Of a stretch of DNA of 64,000 bases, positions 6,937 to 15,766 are shown in pieces. A program made the position numbers and the translations under genes. This DNA is from an uncultured Roseovarius sp. Its GTDB lineage: Bacteria; Pseudomonadota; Alphaproteobacteria; Rhodobacterales; Rhodobacteraceae. The stretch is taken from assembly GCA_934501475.1 (NCBI GenBank), contig CAKSUL010000001.1, positions 1 through 64,000 of the forward strand. Direction: 5' to 3'. Numbering within the stretch: position 1 is the stretch's first letter; each line of letters opens with the position of its first letter. The notes under the pieces are model-generated. The model ran no database searches. It was not told where the DNA came from and worked only from the letters and a program-made list of their open reading frames with translations.

Positions 6937-8066
6937 GCGACGATCCCCCGATCGAGCCGGATCGCGCCCCCGGCGCACCGCATCCGCGCGACACGCCCCG
7001 CCTGATCGGGCAGGACGCCGCCGAGCAGGATTTTCTGGACGCCTTCAATGCCGATCGCCTGCATCATGGCTGGCTGATCACCGGGCCGCGCGGCGTCGGC
7101 AAGGCGACGCTGGCCTGGCGCATCGCGCGGTTCTTGCTGGCCACGCCAATGCAGCGCGCTGCGGGCGGGCTGTTCGGCGATGCGGTGCCCCCCCCGCCGG
7201 CCGACACTCTGGACATCAGCCCGGATCATCCGGTGGCGCGGCGTCTGGCCGCGCGCTCGGAGCCGGGGCTGTTTCACATCACCCGCAGCCTGAACGACAA
7301 GACCGACCGGATGCGCGACATGATCGTCGCCGATGACGTGCGCGCCCTGGCGCAATTCGTCCATATGAGCGCGGCGGATGGCGGGCGGCGCGTGGTCATT
7401 CTGGATTGCGCCGATGAGATGAACACGCAGGCGGCCAATGCGCTGCTGAAGATCCTTGAGGAACCGCCCAAGGCGACCACGCTGTTGCTGATCTCGCATC
7501 AGCCGTCGCGCCTGTTGCCGACGATCCGGTCGCGCTGTCGTGAATTGCGGCTGCGCCCGCTGGGCGCGCAGGACATGGCCGCCGCCCTGTCGCAGGCAGG
7601 AATCGAGGCCGATGGCGACGCGCTGGCGCTGGCGGCGCTGTCAGGCGGCTCGGTCGGCGGTGCGGTGCGGCTGACCCATCTCGACGGCCTGGCGCTCTAT
7701 CGCGACGTGCTGGGGATCGTGTCGGGCCTGCCGGGGCTGGACCGCGCGCGCGCGCTGAAACTGGCCGAGGGCGCGGCGCAGCGCGGGGCAGGGGACCGGC
7801 TGGATCTGCTGATCACGCTGGTCGATCTGCTGCTGGCGCGCCTGGCGCGCACCGGCGCGACCGGCACCCCGCCCACCCCCGAGGCCGCCCCCGGCGAGGG
7901 CGCGGCCTTCCTGCGCCTTGCCCCGACCCCGGCGCGCGCCCGCGACTGGGCCGATTGCGCGCAACAGATCGGGGCGCGGGTGCGTCACGGGCGGGCGGTC
8001 AACCTTGACCCTGCCGCGCTGGTCCTAGATACCATGTTCAGACTGAACGAGACGGCAAGGGGCTGA
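6933..8066 (+). CDS. holB: DNA polymerase III subunit delta'
   Basis: This clamp-loader subunit (377 residues) works with DnaX and HolA to place the beta clamp on DNA. It has an AAA+-like fold: HHGWLITGPRGVGKATLAWRIAR as the P-loop-like region, RRVVILDCADEMNTQAANALLKILEEPP as the Walker B/sensor stretch, and a SRC-like motif as TIRSRCRELRLRPL. The C-terminal third is Ala/Gly/Arg-rich. It starts with ATG overlapping the tmk stop. Catalytic Walker residues are typically relaxed in delta', so ATPase activity is not expected. Confidence 0.93.
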   Translation: MSDDPPIEPDRAPGAPHPRDTPRLIGQDAAEQDFLDAFNADRLHHGWLITGPRGVGKATLAWRIARFLLATPMQRAAGGLFGDAVPPPPADTLDISPDHPVARRLAARSEPGLFHITRSLNDKTDRMRDMIVADDVRALAQFVHMSAADGGRRVVILDCADEMNTQAANALLKILEEPPKATTLLLISHQPSRLLPTIRSRCRELRLRPLGAQDMAAALSQAGIEADGDALALAALSGGSVGGAVRLTHLDGLALYRDVLGIVSGLPGLDRARALKLAEGAAQRGAGDRLDLLITLVDLLLARLARTGATGTPPTPEAAPGEGAAFLRLAPTPARARDWADCAQQIGARVRHGRAVNLDPAALVLDTMFRLNETARG

Positions 8067-8084
8067 CGCGGCCCGAGGACCTTG

Positions 8085-8894
8085 ATGACGACGCCTATCC
8101 CCCATATCACCGACAGCCATTGCCACCTGGATTTCCCCGATTTCGACGCCGAGCGCGACGCGATCGTCGCGCGTGCGCAGGCGGCCGGGGTCATGCGGAT
8201 GGTGACGATCTGCACCCGCCTGCGCCTTGAGCCGCAGGTGCGCGCCATCGCCGAGGCCCATGCGCCGGTGTTCTACGCCGCCGGCACCCACCCGATGAGC
8301 GCGGCGGACGAACCGCTTGCGCGCGTCGAGGATCTGGTGGCGCTGGCCGCGCATCCGAAATTTGTCGGCATCGGCGAAACCGGGCTGGATTACCACTACA
8401 CCGCCGAGTCGATGCAGGTGCAGCAGGACAGCCTGCGCATCCATATCGAGGCCGCGCGCCAGACCGCGCTGCCGCTGATCATCCACGCCCGCGCGGCGGA
8501 TGACGACATGGCCCGCATCCTGACCGAGGAACACCGCAACGGCGCGTTTGACTGCGTCATGCACTGCTTTTCGTCGGGCGCGGGGCTGGCGCGCGCCGCG
8601 CTCGATCTGGGATTCTACCTGTCGATGTCTGGCATCGTCGCCTTCCCGCGCAGTCAGGACCTGCGCGACATTTTCGCCGCCGCCCCGGTGGATCGCATCC
8701 TCGTGGAAACCGACGCGCCCTACCTCGCCCCGCCCCCCTATCGCGGCCGGCGCAACGAGCCTGCCTACACTGTCCACACCGCGAAAAAGGGCGCCGAGAT
8801 TTTCGGCATGGACTGGCCCGACTTCGCCGCGCAGACCGAGGCCAATTTCGAGCGGCTGTTCACCAAGGCAGCGGCCTGCAAGGCGGGGGCGTGA
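8085..8894 (+). CDS. tatD: TatD-family metal-dependent DNase
   Basis: The 269-residue protein has the amidohydrolase-type metal site of TatD enzymes: TDSHCHLDF at the start, GIGETGLDYHY, PLIIHARAADDD, VMHCFSSGA and ILVETDAPYLAP. TatD proteins are 3'-5' exonucleases acting on damaged or single-stranded DNA in the cytoplasm. A TTG codon lies just before the ATG at 8085 in the same frame, but the ATG is favoured. It is 18 bp past holB and its stop overlaps the next gene's start (TGATG). Confidence 0.93.
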   Translation: MTTPIPHITDSHCHLDFPDFDAERDAIVARAQAAGVMRMVTICTRLRLEPQVRAIAEAHAPVFYAAGTHPMSAADEPLARVEDLVALAAHPKFVGIGETGLDYHYTAESMQVQQDSLRIHIEAARQTALPLIIHARAADDDMARILTEEHRNGAFDCVMHCFSSGAGLARAALDLGFYLSMSGIVAFPRSQDLRDIFAAAPVDRILVETDAPYLAPPPYRGRRNEPAYTVHTAKKGAEIFGMDWPDFAAQTEANFERLFTKAAACKAGA

Positions 8895-9691
8895 TGGCGG
8901 AGCTGCGCTTTACCATTCTGGGATGCGGATCATCGGGCGGTGTGCCCCGTCTGGGCGGGCATTGGGGCGATTGCGACCCCGCCAACCCGAAAAACACCCG
9001 CCGCCGCTGTTCCATGCTGATCGAGCGCGAGGACGATGGCGGCATCACCCGCGTGCTGATCGACACCTCGCCCGATCTGCGCAGTCAATTGCTGGATGCG
9101 GGCGTCGGCACGCTGGATGCGGTGGTTTACACCCATAGCCACGCGGATCACGTGCATGGCCTGGACGATCTGCGCATGATCGTGTTCAACATGCGCCAAC
9201 GCCTGCCGGTCTATGCCGATGGCGCCACGCAGAACGCGCTGCTGTCGCGCTTTGGCTATGCCTTTACGCAGCCCCCCGATTCACCCTATCCGCCGATCCT
9301 GGACATCCATGCGATACGGGGCGACCTGACGATCGACGGCGCGGGCGGGGCGATCACCCTCACGCCCTTCGAGGTCGAACACGGTTCGATGGAGGCGTTG
9401 GGCTTTCGCATCGGCGGTTTGGCCTATCTGCCCGATGTGGCGCAGATCCCCGAGGCTGTGTGGCCGATACTGGAGGGGTTGGAATGCTGGATCCTGGACG
9501 CGTTGCGCCGCACCCCGCATCCGACCCATGCCCATCTGGCCAGGTCGCTGGAATGGATCGAACGCGTCGCGCCGGAACGCGCGGTGCTGACCAACATGCA
9601 TGTGGATATGGATTATCAGACGCTGTGCGATGAACTGCCCGATCATATCCGCCCGGCCTATGACGGGATGATCCTGCGATACAGCGTCTAG
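8894..9691 (+). CDS. Metallo-beta-lactamase-fold hydrolase (PhnP-like)
   Basis: The 265-residue product opens with TILGCGSSGGVPRLGGHWGDCDP, typical of the PhnP/RNase Z-like branch, followed by the HxHxDH metal motif as YTHSHADHVHGLDDL. Later metal ligands are VEHGS and TNMHVDMDY. PhnP is a phosphoribosyl cyclic phosphodiesterase, but no phosphonate genes are nearby, so here it is best described as a phosphodiesterase-like hydrolase of unknown substrate. The start overlaps the tatD stop by one base, and tatD-MBL pairing is a usual arrangement in alphaproteobacteria as far as I recall. Confidence 0.85.
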   Translation: MAELRFTILGCGSSGGVPRLGGHWGDCDPANPKNTRRRCSMLIEREDDGGITRVLIDTSPDLRSQLLDAGVGTLDAVVYTHSHADHVHGLDDLRMIVFNMRQRLPVYADGATQNALLSRFGYAFTQPPDSPYPPILDIHAIRGDLTIDGAGGAITLTPFEVEHGSMEALGFRIGGLAYLPDVAQIPEAVWPILEGLECWILDALRRTPHPTHAHLARSLEWIERVAPERAVLTNMHVDMDYQTLCDELPDHIRPAYDGMILRYSV

Positions 9692-9694
9692 CCG

Positions 9695-10624
9695 ATGCAG
9701 GCGCTGCTGGATGTGATCCTGCCGGTCTTCGTGGTGATCGGCGCGGGCTATCTGGCGGTCTGGCTGCGGTGGTTTCCGCAATCCGGCGTCGACGGGCTGA
9801 TGCGTTTCACCCAGCATTTCGCCATTCCCTGCCTGTTGTTCACCGCCATTTCGCGCCTCGATCTGGGGCATGGGTTCGACTGGCGGTTACTGTTCAGCTT
9901 TTACGCGGGCGCAACGGCGGGGTTCATCCTGGGCCTGACGGGCGCGCGCTATCTGTTCGGGCGCGATTGGGAGGACGCGATCGCCATCGGCTTTTGCTGC
10001 CTGTTCTCGAACTCGGTCCTGCTGGGCCTGCCGATCACCGAGCGCGCCTATGGCACCGACGCGCTGAGCGCGAATTACGCCATCATCGCGCTGCATTCGC
10101 CGTTTTGCTATGGCTTGGGCATTTCGGTGATGGAGATCACCCGCGCGCACGGTCAGGCGGGGTTCGGCGTCGTGGCCAAGGTGCTCAAGGCGATGTTCTC
10201 GAACGCGCTGATTGTCGGCATATCGCTGGGTTTCGTGGTAAATTTCACCGGGATCATCCTGCCGGGGCCGCTGGCGGACGGGTTCGACCTGATCGTGCGC
10301 GCGGCGCTGCCCGCGGCGCTGTTCGGGCTGGGCGGGGTGCTGGTGCAATACCGCCCCGAGGGCGATTTGCGGGTCATCGCCTGGGTCTGCGCGATCTCGC
10401 TTGTGGCGCATCCGCTGATCACGCGCGGGCTTGGTCTCGCGCTCAGCCTGCCGGACGGGGCCACCCGCTCGGCGGTGCTGACGGCGGCGATGGCGCCGGG
10501 GGTGAACGCCTATATCTTCGCCAACATGTATGGGCGTGCGCGCCGGGTGGCGGCGTCGTCGGTCCTGATCGCGACCGGGCTGTCACTGGTGACGGTGTGG
10601 CTGTGGCTGGGGCAACTGCCCTGA
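9695..10624 (+). CDS. AEC-family (auxin efflux carrier-like) transporter
   Basis: The 309-residue integral membrane protein has about ten hydrophobic segments in two halves, as in the AEC (membrane transport protein/MdcF-like) family: VILPVFVVIGAGYLAVWLRWF at the start and the LRVIAWVCAISLVAHPLITRG and TAAMAPGVNAYIFANMYG segments in the C-terminal half. Family members export organic anions such as malonate or malate, or unknown metabolites. It starts 3 bp after the preceding hydrolase stop, so it is in the same transcription unit. Substrate cannot be assigned. Confidence 0.85.
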   Translation: MQALLDVILPVFVVIGAGYLAVWLRWFPQSGVDGLMRFTQHFAIPCLLFTAISRLDLGHGFDWRLLFSFYAGATAGFILGLTGARYLFGRDWEDAIAIGFCCLFSNSVLLGLPITERAYGTDALSANYAIIALHSPFCYGLGISVMEITRAHGQAGFGVVAKVLKAMFSNALIVGISLGFVVNFTGIILPGPLADGFDLIVRAALPAALFGLGGVLVQYRPEGDLRVIAWVCAISLVAHPLITRGLGLALSLPDGATRSAVLTAAMAPGVNAYIFANMYGRARRVAASSVLIATGLSLVTVWLWLGQLP

Positions 10625-10651
10625 TCCATGTGCTTGCCGCGACCGGCGCGC

Positions 10652-11884
10652 CTAGTCCGGATCGGCGGGCGCGCCCCCGGCAAAGGCATTGGGCGCCCCA
10701 TAGTCGCAAGGGGCCTCGCGCATCCCAAGATGCAGACCGCTGCCGGTATAGGGATGGGCACGCGCCAGATCCTCATCCACCTCGATGCCCAGACCGGGGG
10801 CGTCGGGCGGGCGGATCTGGCCCTGCTCGACCCGGATCGTGCCCTTGATCAGCGCATCGTGAAACGGTGTCTCGATGGTTTCGGCCATCAGGATGTTGGG
10901 GATCGACGCCGCCAGTTGCACATTGGCCGCCCACTCGATCGGCCCGGCATAAAGATGCGGCGCCAGTTGCGCATTATGGGTCTCGGCGATGGCGGCGATC
11001 TTCTTCACCTCCCATATGCCGCCCGCGCGCCCCAATGCGGGCTGCAGGATGCTGACCCCGCCATCACGCAGCGCCGGGGCGAATTCGGCCTTGGTGCACA
11101 GCCGCTCTCCGGCGGCGATGGGCAGGCCGGTCGCGCGCGCCACCTCGGCCAATGCGTGCAGATTGTCGGGCGGCACCGGCTCTTCGAACCAGAGCGGCGC
11201 GTAAGGGGCGATGGCGCGGCCCAGCCGGATCGCGCCATGGGTGCTGAACTGGCCATGGGTGCCAAACAGCAGATCGGCCCGGTCTCCCACCGCGGCGCGG
11301 ATCGCCTTGCAGAACGCCACCGACAGCGCGATGTCGCGCATCGCAGGGCTATGCCCGCCGCGCATCGTATAAGGGCCGGCGGGGTCGAATTTGACCGCCG
11401 TATACCCGCGCTCCACAAGGGCCAGCGCGCTCTCGGCGGCCATCTCCGGGCAGGACCAGAACGCGTCCGGGTCATGATGGGGCAGGGGATAGAGATAGCT
11501 GTAGGCGCGGATGGCATCATTCATCCGCCCGCCCAGCAGCGCATGCACCGGGCGGCCACGCGCCTTGCCCAGAATGTCCCAACAGGCGATTTCCAGCCCC
11601 GAAAACGCCCCCATCACCGTCAGATCCGGGCGCTGCGTGAACCCGGAGGAATAGGCACGGCGAAACATCAGCTCGATATTCTCGGGGTTTTCGCCCTGCA
11701 TGTGCCGCGTGAACACGTCCTCTGTCACCGCGCGCATCGCGCCCGGCCCGACCGAGGCGCCATAGCATTCGCCCCAGCCGGTGATCCCGGTATCGGTGCG
11801 CAGCTTGACCAATATCCAGTAGCGCCCACCCCAGCCCGGCGCGGGCGGGGCGGTGACGATGATATCAAGGTCTTGCAGGCGCAT
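10652..11884 (-). CDS. Mandelate racemase/muconate lactonizing enzyme family protein
   Basis: This 410-residue enolase-superfamily enzyme resembles the galactonate-dehydratase-like branch: N-terminal capping domain (TGITGWGECYGA), barrel strand motif AVKFDPAGPYTMRGG, then LLFGTHGQFSTHGA, LWFEEPVP, AAGERLCT and LAPHLYAGP. The Glu ligands of EEP and GER and the later His are there, but the position of the first Asp metal ligand (DFHG in E. coli DgoD) appears as GTHG. It likely abstracts an alpha proton from a sugar acid; the substrate is unknown. The ATG at 11884 has an AGGAGG-type site ten bases upstream. The neighbouring AEC gene converges on it. Confidence 0.85.
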   Translation of the reverse strand: MRLQDLDIIVTAPPAPGWGGRYWILVKLRTDTGITGWGECYGASVGPGAMRAVTEDVFTRHMQGENPENIELMFRRAYSSGFTQRPDLTVMGAFSGLEIACWDILGKARGRPVHALLGGRMNDAIRAYSYLYPLPHHDPDAFWSCPEMAAESALALVERGYTAVKFDPAGPYTMRGGHSPAMRDIALSVAFCKAIRAAVGDRADLLFGTHGQFSTHGAIRLGRAIAPYAPLWFEEPVPPDNLHALAEVARATGLPIAAGERLCTKAEFAPALRDGGVSILQPALGRAGGIWEVKKIAAIAETHNAQLAPHLYAGPIEWAANVQLAASIPNILMAETIETPFHDALIKGTIRVEQGQIRPPDAPGLGIEVDEDLARAHPYTGSGLHLGMREAPCDYGAPNAFAGGAPADPD

Positions 11885-12256
11885 TTGGGGCCCTCCTGTC
11901 TGGACCGGCGCGGATCTTGCTGCAATGATCAACGCCGCCGGGGCGGGCCGCGTCAAGGGGCGCGCGCGCCATTTGCACAGACATGAAGAAATCCGTTGCG
12001 ACCCGCGCGCGATCCGCACCACCCCTGCGTTTCCCGGACAGGCCCATTCGCAAGGATGATCCTGCCATGCTCACAAGGGCGGGCGGCCACCATGTTGGCA
12101 GTGGCGCCCGCGCCGGCGGCCCCGACCGGGATCAACTGTCCGGCGCCTTTCTTCTTGCCGGAAATATCCCGGGGTGAGCGGTCAAAATTCGCAGAATTTT
12201 CACCGCGAGGGGCAGCGCCCCTCTGGCGACGCGGGTCACGTCAGACCACAATGACG
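11885..12256. other. Intergenic stretch, no gene
   Basis: This 372-bp gap lies between the enolase-superfamily gene and the dehydratase gene, both on the reverse strand. It holds the upstream region of the former and the two-hairpin dispersed repeat at 12148-12223. Open frames crossing it run antisense to the neighbouring genes and look like shadows. Confidence 0.6.
12148..12223 (-). repeat. Dispersed two-hairpin intergenic repeat, copy 1
   Basis: About 70 bp here match, in opposite orientation, the sequence at 19071-19150. Each copy has a small AT hairpin (aaaattc/gaatttt, 12184-12190 with 12194-12200), a GC hairpin (gaggggc/gcccctc, 12207-12213 with 12217-12223) and the tail cttcttgccggaaatatccc. 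It lies downstream of the dehydratase gene (reverse strand), so in transcript order the GC hairpin comes first, as in the fabI copy. A role as terminator or RNA processing site is inference. Confidence 0.75.
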
Positions 12257-13237
12257 TCAGGGCGCCAGCCGTGCCAGCGCGGTCTGAAACAGTGCCGCGT
12301 CCACATTGCCGCCCGAAACGGTGGCGATCACCGTATCGCCCGCGATCTGGTCGCGCCGGAACAGCGCCGCCGCCAGCGCCACCGCACCACCGGGTTCAGC
12401 CACGATCTTGAGGCGCAGCCAGGCCAGCGCCATCGCCTCCAGCACCTCGTCCTCGGTCACGACAAGGCCGGGGCCGCACAGGCGCTGCATGATCGGAAAG
12501 GTGATCCGCCCCGGCGCAGGCGTGACGATCGCGTCGCAGATGCCGCCGCTGGGGCTGGCGTTCTGCTCGATCCGCCCCGAGACCAGCGATCGCGCCGTGT
12601 CGTCGAACCCTTCGGGCTCGCAGGGGCGCGCGCGCAAGCCCGGCGCGTCCGCCTCCAGCGCCAGCGCGATCCCCGAGGTCAGACCACCCCCGCCGCAACA
12701 CACCAGCACATCCGCCGCCGTGATCCCCATCGCATTGGCCTCCGCCGCGATTTCCAGCCCCGTCGTGCCCTGGCCGGCGATCACCTGCGGCTCGTCATAG
12801 GGTCTGATCAGGGTCAGGCCGCGCTCCTCGCGCAGGGCCTCGCCCAGATCCTCGCGGCTGGCGCCGCCGGCGCGGTCATAGAGCACGACCTCGGCCCCCA
12901 GGGCCCTGGTATTGGCGACTTTCAGACGCGGCGCGTCATCGGGCATGATGATCACCGCCGGCGCGCCGAATTCACGCGCCGCCAGCGCAACGCCCTGCGC
13001 GTGGTTGCCGCTGGAATAGGCCAGCACCCCCCGCGCACGGCTGGCCGCGTCCAGTGCCGACAGCGCCGCGCGCCCGCCGCGATATTTGAAACTGCCGGTA
13101 TGTTGCAGGCATTCCGGCTTGACCAGCAACCGCCGCCCGGCGATCTCGTCCAGAAACGGCGAGGACAGCAGCGGCGTGTGGCGCACATGGCCCTTCAGCC
13201 GCGTGGCGGCGGCGCGGATCATGTCGATACTGCTCAT
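12257..13237 (-). CDS. PLP-dependent threonine/serine dehydratase-like enzyme
   Basis: This 326-residue fold-type II PLP enzyme has the lysine motif GSFKYRGG, SSGNHAQGVALAAR, the phosphate-binding CCGGGGLTSG, and AEPGGAVALAA near the end. It lacks a C-terminal ACT regulatory domain, so it resembles catabolic threonine/serine dehydratases or related racemases (and EutB-like enzymes). It would convert a hydroxy amino acid to a keto acid and ammonia. The start is chosen at 13237 because it forms an ATGA overlap with the stop of the upstream hydrolase gene, showing tight coupling with it. Exact substrate is uncertain. Confidence 0.85.
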   Translation of the reverse strand: MSSIDMIRAAATRLKGHVRHTPLLSSPFLDEIAGRRLLVKPECLQHTGSFKYRGGRAALSALDAASRARGVLAYSSGNHAQGVALAAREFGAPAVIIMPDDAPRLKVANTRALGAEVVLYDRAGGASREDLGEALREERGLTLIRPYDEPQVIAGQGTTGLEIAAEANAMGITAADVLVCCGGGGLTSGIALALEADAPGLRARPCEPEGFDDTARSLVSGRIEQNASPSGGICDAIVTPAPGRITFPIMQRLCGPGLVVTEDEVLEAMALAWLRLKIVAEPGGAVALAAALFRRDQIAGDTVIATVSGGNVDAALFQTALARLAP

Positions 13238-14079
13238 CTGCTGTGCTCCAATGCCCAATGGATCGCGGCGAGGGACTCCGCCTCGTCGAGGAACGGCACA
13301 TGGCCGCGATCAGGAACGGTGACGGCGTGCATGCCCGGCGCGCGCGCCTGCATCTGCGCCAGGGTCTGCGCGCTCAGCAGATCGGAATTGGCCCCGCGAA
13401 TGACCGCCAGCGGCAGCGCGGCGGCAGCGTCAAACAGCCCCCACATGTCCGGATCGCTCCCCCCTTCGGGCGTGGCCTCATTCTGTGCGATCAGCGCGTC
13501 GCGCAGCCGTGGATCATAGCGCAGGCCCAGCCCGCCACCGGGTTTTTCGTGCCACATCATCCGCGCCTGAAGCCGCCAGCGCAGCACCGGAACGCCCGGA
13601 AAACTGTCCGCATAAAGCGCCGACAGGCCGATCGCGGCGGCGTCGTAATCGGCGAAGGCGGGCTCCATGCCCACATAGTCGATGATCCGCTCCAGCCCGC
13701 CGCCGCTCAGCACCGGGCCGATATCGTTCAGCACCACGGCGCTCAGGCGGTCGGGATGGGTGGCGGCCAGCAGCATCGCGATCAGCCCGCCGCGCGAGGT
13801 GCCGATCAGGGCAACCCGCCCAAGGCCCAGATGATCCAGCAACTCGACCACATCCAGCGCCTCGCGCGCGATGGAATAGCTCAGGAAATCCGGCGCGAAA
13901 TCCGACCGCCCCCGCCCGCGATAATCCAGCCGGATCACCCGGTGATCGGGCAGGAACGGCATCAGGAAGTTGAAATCCATGGCGTTGCGGGTCAGCCCGG
14001 CAAGGCACAGCACCGGCGCGCCGCGCCCCTCATCCTGATAATGCAGGGACAGCCCGTCACTGGTCCGGAACCGTGGCAT
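13234..14079 (-). CDS. Alpha/beta hydrolase
   Basis: The 281-residue product has a complete alpha/beta-hydrolase core: LCLAGLTRNAMDF (oxyanion region), DYRGRGRSDF, the nucleophile elbow ALIGTSRGGLIA with Ser, a late Asp candidate in VIRGANSDLLS and the His in VPDRGHVPFLDE. No signal peptide is seen, so it is cytoplasmic. Its stop overlaps the start of the PLP-dependent dehydratase gene, so the two are one operon and may act on the same pathway. The substrate is not readable; esterase, lactonase or C-C hydrolase are all possible. Confidence 0.85.
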   Translation of the reverse strand: MPRFRTSDGLSLHYQDEGRGAPVLCLAGLTRNAMDFNFLMPFLPDHRVIRLDYRGRGRSDFAPDFLSYSIAREALDVVELLDHLGLGRVALIGTSRGGLIAMLLAATHPDRLSAVVLNDIGPVLSGGGLERIIDYVGMEPAFADYDAAAIGLSALYADSFPGVPVLRWRLQARMMWHEKPGGGLGLRYDPRLRDALIAQNEATPEGGSDPDMWGLFDAAAALPLAVIRGANSDLLSAQTLAQMQARAPGMHAVTVPDRGHVPFLDEAESLAAIHWALEHSR

Positions 14080-14332
14080 CAGGCCACCCCGGAACGGGCG
14101 GTGCCGCGTCTCAGGATCTCGGCCGCAGGGCCGTGGCGGTCATGTGGGCAGGGCGCGCAAGGGGGGATCGGCATGGGGCAATTCCGCGTGATTACAGGGC
14201 GCAGACTTGCACGGATGCCGCGCGTGCGAAAGGGGCGTTTTGGCGACGGTTTGCAATTTGGTGCCGGCACCGATAGCGTCTGCACCGGATTCGCCATGCT
14301 GGCGGACCAGCGTTGAACAAACAGGAGAGACC

Positions 14333-14708
14333 ATGACCGAGGTAAAATCAGGCGACGACGTGCAGATCCACTATACCGGCACGTTGGCGGATGGCGAGGT
14401 ATTCGATCCCCGGGCTGGACAAGGCGATCCCCGGCATGGTGGTCGGCGACAAGAAAAAGGTCCTGGTGCCCGCAGATGAGGCCTATGGCCCGGTCAACCC
14501 CGAAGCGCGTCAGGAAGTGCCGCGCGACATGATCCCCGCCGACATCCCGGTCGAGCCGGGTCTGCAGCTTCAGGTGCAGACGCCCGAGGGGCAGGTCATG
14601 CCGGTGACGGTGGTCGAAGTGACGGATGAGCAGGTCACGCTGGACGCCAATCACGCGCTGGCGGGCAAGGATCTGACCTTTGACATCGAACTGGTGGCGA
14701 TCGGCTGA
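14333..14708 (+). pseudogene. FKBP-type peptidyl-prolyl isomerase, broken by deletion
   Basis: The first frame starts at the ATG 14333 behind an acaggaga ribosome site and reads TEVKSGDDVQIHYTGTLADGEVFD. A second frame then reads IPGLDKAIPGMVVGDKKKVLVPADEAYGP and continues through the SlyD-like insert-in-flap part to ...FDIELVAIG at 14708. A normal FKBP has about 15-20 residues (through EF..G.GQV) between VFD and IPGLDKA; they are missing here, and the join at about 14407-14413 also shifts the frame. The first frame ends at 14479 after 48 codons, so no active isomerase can be made. An error in the assembly is possible but would have to remove several dozen bases. Confidence 0.8.
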
Positions 14709-14778
14709 GGCGCGGATTTCTTCCTGAGGCTTCTTTCTGGCGGCGGTGCTCTGCCGCCAGATATTCCGCGCGCTGCGC

Positions 14779-15765
14779 TCAGATCTGCAACAACACCGCG
14801 CCTGCGCGCCCGCGCGTCATCACCGCGTCATGGGCCGCCGCGCAATCCGCCAGCGGATATGTCGCATGGATCGCCGGCCTCAGCGCGCCCTCCTGCAGCG
14901 CGCTGTGCAACCGCGCGATGGCGGCGTCACGCAGGTCCGCGTCCACAATATAGATCAGCGTGATATCCAGCGTCAGCGCCTTGAACAGATAGGGCCCGAA
15001 GGGCAGGGTGGGCGTCATGTCCTGCCCCGATCCATAGGCGGCGATCGTGCCATTGGGGGCCATTACCTCGCCCAGCAGGGCGGCATTGCGCCCGAACTCG
15101 ACCTCGATGGCGCGCTCAATCCCCGCACCATCGGTGAGGTCGGCGATTCTTGCCGCCAGATCGGCGTCGCGGTAATCCAGCACATGATCGGCACCGGCCT
15201 CGCGCACGCGGGCATGGGCGTCGCTTGATGCGGTGGCGATCACGCGCGCGCCGCCCCATTTGGCCAGTTGCACCGCGTTATGCCCGACAGCGCCCGCGCC
15301 GCCGCTGATCAGCAGGGTCTTGCCCGCCACCGCGCCGCCGCCAAAGACCGTATGCGCCGCCGTCAGGCCCGGAATGCCCAAGGTCGCGCCGGTCTCGGGC
15401 GTGACGCCTTCGGGCAGGGGCACGGCCTGCGCGGCGGGCAGGGCGATATATTCGGCGGCGGTGCCATGGGCGCGTTGCCACTGGCCGTTCCAGATCCAGA
15501 CTGCCTGACCGATGCGCGCGGGGTCCACGCCGTCACCCACCGCCTCAATCACGCCCGAGCCATCGGAATGCGGGATCACCAGGTCATAGGCCGGTTTGAC
15601 CACGCCGGGGCGTGATCCGGCGCGGGCCTTGGCATCGGACGGGTTCACCCCGGACCATGCAAGGCGCACCAGGACCTCGCCGGCCTGGGGGGCGGGTGTG
15701 GGCAGATCGACCGCGCTCAGGACTTCATCGGGCGCGCCGAAACGGTAATAGCCGATCGCGCGCAT
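14779..15765 (-). CDS. NADPH:quinone oxidoreductase-like MDR protein
   Basis: This 328-residue zinc-independent medium-chain dehydrogenase/reductase starts MRAIGYYRFGAPDEV with the GroES-like domain (SGVNPSDAKARAG, HSDGSGVIEAVGDGV) and a Rossmann domain (LLISGGAGAVGHNAVQLAKWGGARVIATASS). No zinc ligands are evident, so it fits the quinone reductase/zeta-crystallin group using NADPH. The gene begins one base after the irr stop on the same strand, so it is probably transcribed from the irr promoter, suggesting iron- or heme-linked expression. Confidence 0.87.
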   Translation of the reverse strand: MRAIGYYRFGAPDEVLSAVDLPTPAPQAGEVLVRLAWSGVNPSDAKARAGSRPGVVKPAYDLVIPHSDGSGVIEAVGDGVDPARIGQAVWIWNGQWQRAHGTAAEYIALPAAQAVPLPEGVTPETGATLGIPGLTAAHTVFGGGAVAGKTLLISGGAGAVGHNAVQLAKWGGARVIATASSDAHARVREAGADHVLDYRDADLAARIADLTDGAGIERAIEVEFGRNAALLGEVMAPNGTIAAYGSGQDMTPTLPFGPYLFKALTLDITLIYIVDADLRDAAIARLHSALQEGALRPAIHATYPLADCAAAHDAVMTRGRAGAVLLQI

Positions 15766-15766
15766 G

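Noticed and set aside
10628-13519. Long forward frames of 452 and 507 codons opposite the enolase-superfamily and dehydratase genes
   Set aside because: Arg/Gly/His-rich and without recognisable domains; the reverse frames encode clear enzymes.
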